A program made the translations under genes and the position numbers. Of a stretch of DNA of 17,963 bases, positions 14,928-17,963 are shown piece after piece. Source of the stretch: Alphaproteobacteria bacterium (GTDB lineage: Bacteria > Pseudomonadota > Alphaproteobacteria > Rhodobacterales > Rhodobacteraceae). The stretch covers positions 1 to 17,963 of the forward strand of contig JAUIBJ010000013.1 of NCBI GenBank assembly GCA_030428025.1, read 5' to 3'. The notes below the pieces were generated by a model. That model was not told the DNA's origin. It saw nothing but the letters and a program-made list of their open reading frames with translations, and ran no database searches. Positions within the stretch are counted from its first letter, which is position 1. Every line of letters starts with the position of its first letter.

Positions 14928-15850
14928 GCGGCGCGTCACAGAAGGGCGCGGCGGATGCGCCGCCGATTTCCGCCCCCGGCGCGGGGCGGGGGCGGCGGCT
15001 CTCTTTGGTGGGCCGTGCCGCGCTCGTGATCGTCGGGCTTTGGGTGCTGATCGCCATGATCGGCCCCTTTCTCGCGCCCTACGGCGAATCCGAGTTCATC
15101 GAGGAAGACCCGAGCGGGCAGTTCTACGCCGATCCGGGCTTTCTGCCACCGAGCGCGCAGACCCCGCTCGGCACCGATTACCTTGGCCGCGACGTGCTCT
15201 CCCGCGTGCTCTACGGCGCGCGCACCACGATCGGCATTTCGCTGGCCGCAACGCTCATGTCCTATCTCATCGGCATCACGCTGGGCATTCTCGCCGCGGT
15301 TTCGCGCGGCATCGTGGATGAGGCCCTGAGCCGCCTGAACGACGCGATCCTTTCTTTTCCGAGCCTGATGCTGGGGCTGATCTTCGTGGCCGCCATCGGC
15401 ACCTCGGTGCCGCTGCTCATCATCCTTGCCGGCATCGTTGCCGCCTCGAGCGTCTTTCGTATCGCGCGGGCGCTGGCCTATGACGTGGTGGTGATGGATT
15501 TCGTAGAGGCCGCCCGGGCGCGGGGCGAGGGCAAGTGGTGGATCGTGCGCCGCGAGATCCTGCCCAACGTGGCCATGCCGCTCGCCACCGATTTCGGCAT
15601 CCGCGTGGTCTACGTTGTGATCTTCATCTCCAGCCTCAGCTTTCTGGGGCTCGGCGTGCAACCGCCCACGGCGGACTGGGGCTCGATGGTGCGCGAGAAC
15701 CTTACCGGCCTTTCCGGGGGCTTCTCCGGTGGCGCACTGGCCTGCCTAGCCCCGGCGTTGGCGATCGCCTCCCTGACGGTGCCGATCAACCTGATCGTGG
15801 ACGACCTCTCGGCCAAGGGCGGCAAGGATATTGGGCGCAGGATGATATGA
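14924..15850 (+). CDS. Dipeptide/oligopeptide-type ABC transporter permease (DppC-like)
   Basis: This is the second permease subunit, 308 residues. It has the DppC-type order: a short cytoplasmic tail rich in Ala, Gly and Pro, a first helix (AALVIVGLWVLIAMIGPFLA), and a periplasmic loop ending in TPLGTDYLGRDVLSRVLYGA, the diagnostic motif of DppC/OppC. Further helices follow, and the coupling segment FVEAARARGEGKWWIVRREI lies near 193-212. The end reads GKDIGRRM. The likely start is the GTG at 14924, which overlaps the stop of the DppB-like gene as GTGA; no ATG with a ribosome site precedes the first helix. It is translationally coupled on both sides. Confidence 0.94.
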   Translation: MSGASQKGAADAPPISAPGAGRGRRLSLVGRAALVIVGLWVLIAMIGPFLAPYGESEFIEEDPSGQFYADPGFLPPSAQTPLGTDYLGRDVLSRVLYGARTTIGISLAATLMSYLIGITLGILAAVSRGIVDEALSRLNDAILSFPSLMLGLIFVAAIGTSVPLLIILAGIVAASSVFRIARALAYDVVVMDFVEAARARGEGKWWIVRREILPNVAMPLATDFGIRVVYVVIFISSLSFLGLGVQPPTADWGSMVRENLTGLSGGFSGGALACLAPALAIASLTVPINLIVDDLSAKGGKDIGRRMI

Positions 15851-17670
15851 GCGCGGCGCCCGCATTCGAAGCCCGGAACCTCGTGATCGAGACCGACGGC
15901 CCGGGCCCGCCCACGCGGATCGTGAAGGATGTGTCCTTTTCGGTGGGACGGGGCGAGGTCGTGGCGCTCATCGGCGAATCCGGCTCCGGCAAGACAACGC
16001 TAGCGCTGTCGGCCCTGGGCTACACGAAGCCGGGCCTGCGCATCGCCTCTGGCGAGTTGACCCTGGCGGGTGAGAGCATCCTGCGGATGGCGCCGCTTGC
16101 GCTGCGCGACCTGCGGGGGCGGCGCGTGGCCTATCTCGCGCAATCCGCGGCAGCCGCCTTCAACCCCGCTATGACGGTGGGCGAACAGGTGCTCGAGACC
16201 AGCGTGCTTGTCGGTGTGCTCACCCCCGAAGAGGCGCGGGTGCGTGCCGTTGAGCTCTTTCGCGGCCTTGATCTGCCCGAACCCGAAACGATTGGCCAGC
16301 GGTATCCGCACCAGCTCTCCGGTGGCCAGCTTCAACGGCTCATGGCGTCTATGGCCCTGATGTGCCGGCCGGATCTCCTCGTGCTCGACGAACCTACGAC
16401 CGCGCTCGACGTGACCACCCAACTGGGCGTGCTGCGCTCCTTCCGCAACCAGATCCGGCAGGAGGGCACCGCTGCGATCTACGTGTCGCACGATCTGGCC
16501 GTCGTCGCTCAGGTGGCCGACCGCGTGGTGGTGCTCTATGGCGGCGAGGTGATGGAGGAGGGGCCGATCGGGCAGATCCTCTCGGCACCGCGCCACGATT
16601 ACACGCGCCGCCTGATCGCGGCGGCCAGCAGCACGCCCGTTGCCAGCACCTTGCCGGATGAGAGCGCAGATGAGACGCGCGCGCAGGTCGCTCTCCATGT
16701 GGATATCCGTTCGGCGGCCTATGGGGGCCGGGGGCTCGGGCGGCGCGGAAAGGAGGTATTGAGCGATGTGCACCTCGATATCCGCGACCGCGAGATCCTC
16801 GGGGTCATCGGAGAATCCGGTTCCGGCAAATCCACCCTTGCGCGGGTGGTGGCGGGGCTTCTTCCGCCATCGTCGGGCGAGGTTCTGCTGGGAGACGATG
16901 CGTTGCCCGGCGCGATAGAGGCGCGCGGTCGCGACAGCCAGCGCGCCATCCAGTTCGTCTTCCAGATGGCGGACACGGCGCTCAACCCCAAGCAGAAGAT
17001 CCGCGAGATCATCGGGCGGCCGCTGGCCTTCTACGGCGGCCTCACGGGCCGGGCGCGGGATGAGAGGCTGAAGGAAATCCTCGCGAGTGTCGAACTGCCC
17101 GAGGCCTTCGCGGAGCGCTACCCGGGCGAGTTGTCGGGCGGGCAGAAGCAGCGGGTGAACCTCGCCCGGGCGCTCGCCGCAAACCCGAAGGTTCTGCTCT
17201 GTGACGAGGTGACCTCGGCGCTCGACACGATCGTGGCGGCCAATATCACCGAGCTTCTGCGCAACCTGAAAGACCGCTTAGGCGTCTCCATCCTGTTCAT
17301 CACGCATGACATCTCGCGCGTGGCGTCTTTGGCCGACAGGGTCGTGGTGATGTATTCCGGCCGGGTGGTCGAGCAGGGGCGCTGCGCTGACGTTCTGGGC
17401 AGGCCCGGCCATCCCTATTCCCAGTTGCTCATCTCCTCCGTTCCGGCGATGGACCCGCGCTGGCTCGAGACGCAGGATGTCAGCATCGACGAGGCCGAAG
17501 CAGCGATTTCCGCCGCGCGCTTCAGCGGGCACGGCTGCCCTTTCGCCGGGCGCTGTCGCCACACCATCGAGTCGCTGTGCTGGGATGTTGCTCCACCTTT
17601 GGTGCGGTTCGGCGGCGGGCACGAGGCCTATTGCCATCTCGTCGAGCCTCGCAGTTCGCTCTTGGATTAG
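15847..17670 (+). CDS. Fused dipeptide/oligopeptide ABC transporter ATPase (DppD-DppF in one chain)
   Basis: Both ATPase subunits of the importer are encoded in a single 607-residue chain, attached to the cytoplasmic face of the two permeases. First nucleotide-binding domain: Walker A GESGSGKTT (43-51), signature LSGGQLQR (about 157), Walker B LLVLDEPTTALD (about 177). Second: Walker A GESGSGKST (about 322), signature LSGGQKQR (about 429), Walker B VLLCDEVTSALD (about 449). The usual C-terminal Cys-containing oligopeptide-transporter tail is present only after the second domain (HGCPFAGRCRHTIESLC and EAYCHL). In the second Walker B the residue after the catalytic DE is Val rather than Pro, as is common in DppF-type halves. 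The ATG at 15847 overlaps the DppC-like stop (ATGA). It is the last gene of the operon. Confidence 0.95.
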   Translation: MSAAPAFEARNLVIETDGPGPPTRIVKDVSFSVGRGEVVALIGESGSGKTTLALSALGYTKPGLRIASGELTLAGESILRMAPLALRDLRGRRVAYLAQSAAAAFNPAMTVGEQVLETSVLVGVLTPEEARVRAVELFRGLDLPEPETIGQRYPHQLSGGQLQRLMASMALMCRPDLLVLDEPTTALDVTTQLGVLRSFRNQIRQEGTAAIYVSHDLAVVAQVADRVVVLYGGEVMEEGPIGQILSAPRHDYTRRLIAAASSTPVASTLPDESADETRAQVALHVDIRSAAYGGRGLGRRGKEVLSDVHLDIRDREILGVIGESGSGKSTLARVVAGLLPPSSGEVLLGDDALPGAIEARGRDSQRAIQFVFQMADTALNPKQKIREIIGRPLAFYGGLTGRARDERLKEILASVELPEAFAERYPGELSGGQKQRVNLARALAANPKVLLCDEVTSALDTIVAANITELLRNLKDRLGVSILFITHDISRVASLADRVVVMYSGRVVEQGRCADVLGRPGHPYSQLLISSVPAMDPRWLETQDVSIDEAEAAISAARFSGHGCPFAGRCRHTIESLCWDVAPPLVRFGGGHEAYCHLVEPRSSLLD

Positions 17671-17963
17671 CGCCTCCCGTTCATCTTCATCAAGCTCCTC
17701 CCGTTGTTGCCCCTTGAGGAGTGCGAGGGAGGAGGGCAGGATCGAACAGTCGGTCCGGAATGCAAAAGCCAGATGAGTCGACTTGGACCCGAGAAATAGC
17801 GTCCAATGATGTTTCGCGTCATCTGGCAAAGAGGGCGGATTCTGTTGAAGAAGTCGGGTGGAAAAAGCGGTATTCTCTGCCTGCGCTTTCGGGCGATGCA
17901 ATTTGGTCCGGGCCATCACCCGTTGCGCCGCAGCGAGGCTGTCACCTTACCGCTCAGCTCACG
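17671..17963. other. Non-coding tail with no recognised gene
   Basis: Apart from the possible hairpin at 17695-17734, I see no supported gene, RNA or repeat here. Frames on the minus strand encode low-complexity or Arg/Ser/Pro-rich protein without recognisable domains. The stretch around 17830-17880 is less GC-rich and could hold debris of an insertion element, but no inverted repeat or transposase motif could be recognised. Confidence 0.4.
17695..17734. terminator. Possible transcription terminator hairpin after the operon
   Basis: CTCCTCCC (17695-17702) and GGGAGGAG (17727-17734) are perfect 8-base inverted arms around a 24-base loop, starting 24 bases after the last stop codon. There is no T run, so it would be a weak or factor-dependent terminator at best, and it could be chance. 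Confidence 0.25.

Noticed and set aside
17278..17919. 213-codon minus-strand frame at the right end, and possible insertion-element debris near 17830-17880
   Set aside because: The frame is antisense to the ATPase 3' end and otherwise featureless. No transposase motif or terminal inverted repeat could be identified.

Overview
The window is GC-rich and densely coded. It reads like an accessory catabolic locus of an alphaproteobacterium, most likely Rhodobacterales/Roseobacter-type. That placement is inferred from codon use, gene families and compact, overlapping operons; no rRNA, tRNA or marker gene confirms it. No mobile element, CRISPR array or RNA gene was recognised.

Layout. (1) 1-3157, minus strand: a family III CoA-transferase, a zinc-dependent alcohol dehydrogenase (ATGA overlap with the CoA-transferase) and, after an AT-rich gap, the 5' part of a dipeptide-type ABC permease cut by the window edge. 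(2) 3335-3988, plus strand: a divergent XRE/cupin regulator. (3) 4215-7305, plus strand: an intact 817-residue FAD/folate-domain demethylase of the dimethylglycine/sarcosine dehydrogenase type. It lies between two deletion scars: a hydantoinase-A-like start fused to LivG and LivF pieces upstream, and a CoA-transferase remnant downstream. (4) 7575-17670, plus strand: a tightly packed eight-gene operon. It encodes a Tat-exported family 5 solute-binding protein, an M24 (creatinase-fold) protein lacking the usual metal ligands, two successive triple-Rid (RidA/YjgF) proteins, a C45/acyltransferase-type Ntn hydrolase, two Dpp/Opp permeases and a fused double ATPase. The last 293 bases hold nothing recognisable.

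How the parts may work together (inference). A peptide-, opine- or N-acyl/N-methyl-amine-like nitrogen compound would be bound in the periplasm and imported. The Ntn hydrolase and M24 protein would cleave amide or C-N bonds, the Rid proteins would act on an intermediate, and the FAD enzyme would oxidatively demethylate a secondary or tertiary amine. The alcohol dehydrogenase and CoA-transferase would handle carbon fragments. A creatinase-like M24, a demethylase and a hydantoinase remnant are together reminiscent of creatinine/N-methylhydantoin catabolism, but the actual substrate cannot be read from sequence.

Two observations stand out. First, the four main AT-rich intergenic regions each carry a 26-bp GTGAA-N16-TTCA(N) element with identical spacing, suggesting one regulon, plausibly run by the local XRE/cupin protein. 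Second, the two triple-Rid proteins appear to carry their three domains in circularly permuted order (A-B-C versus B-C-A), and all six domains lack the arginine of canonical RidA. This would fit covalently linked versions of the RidA trimer with a different chemistry.
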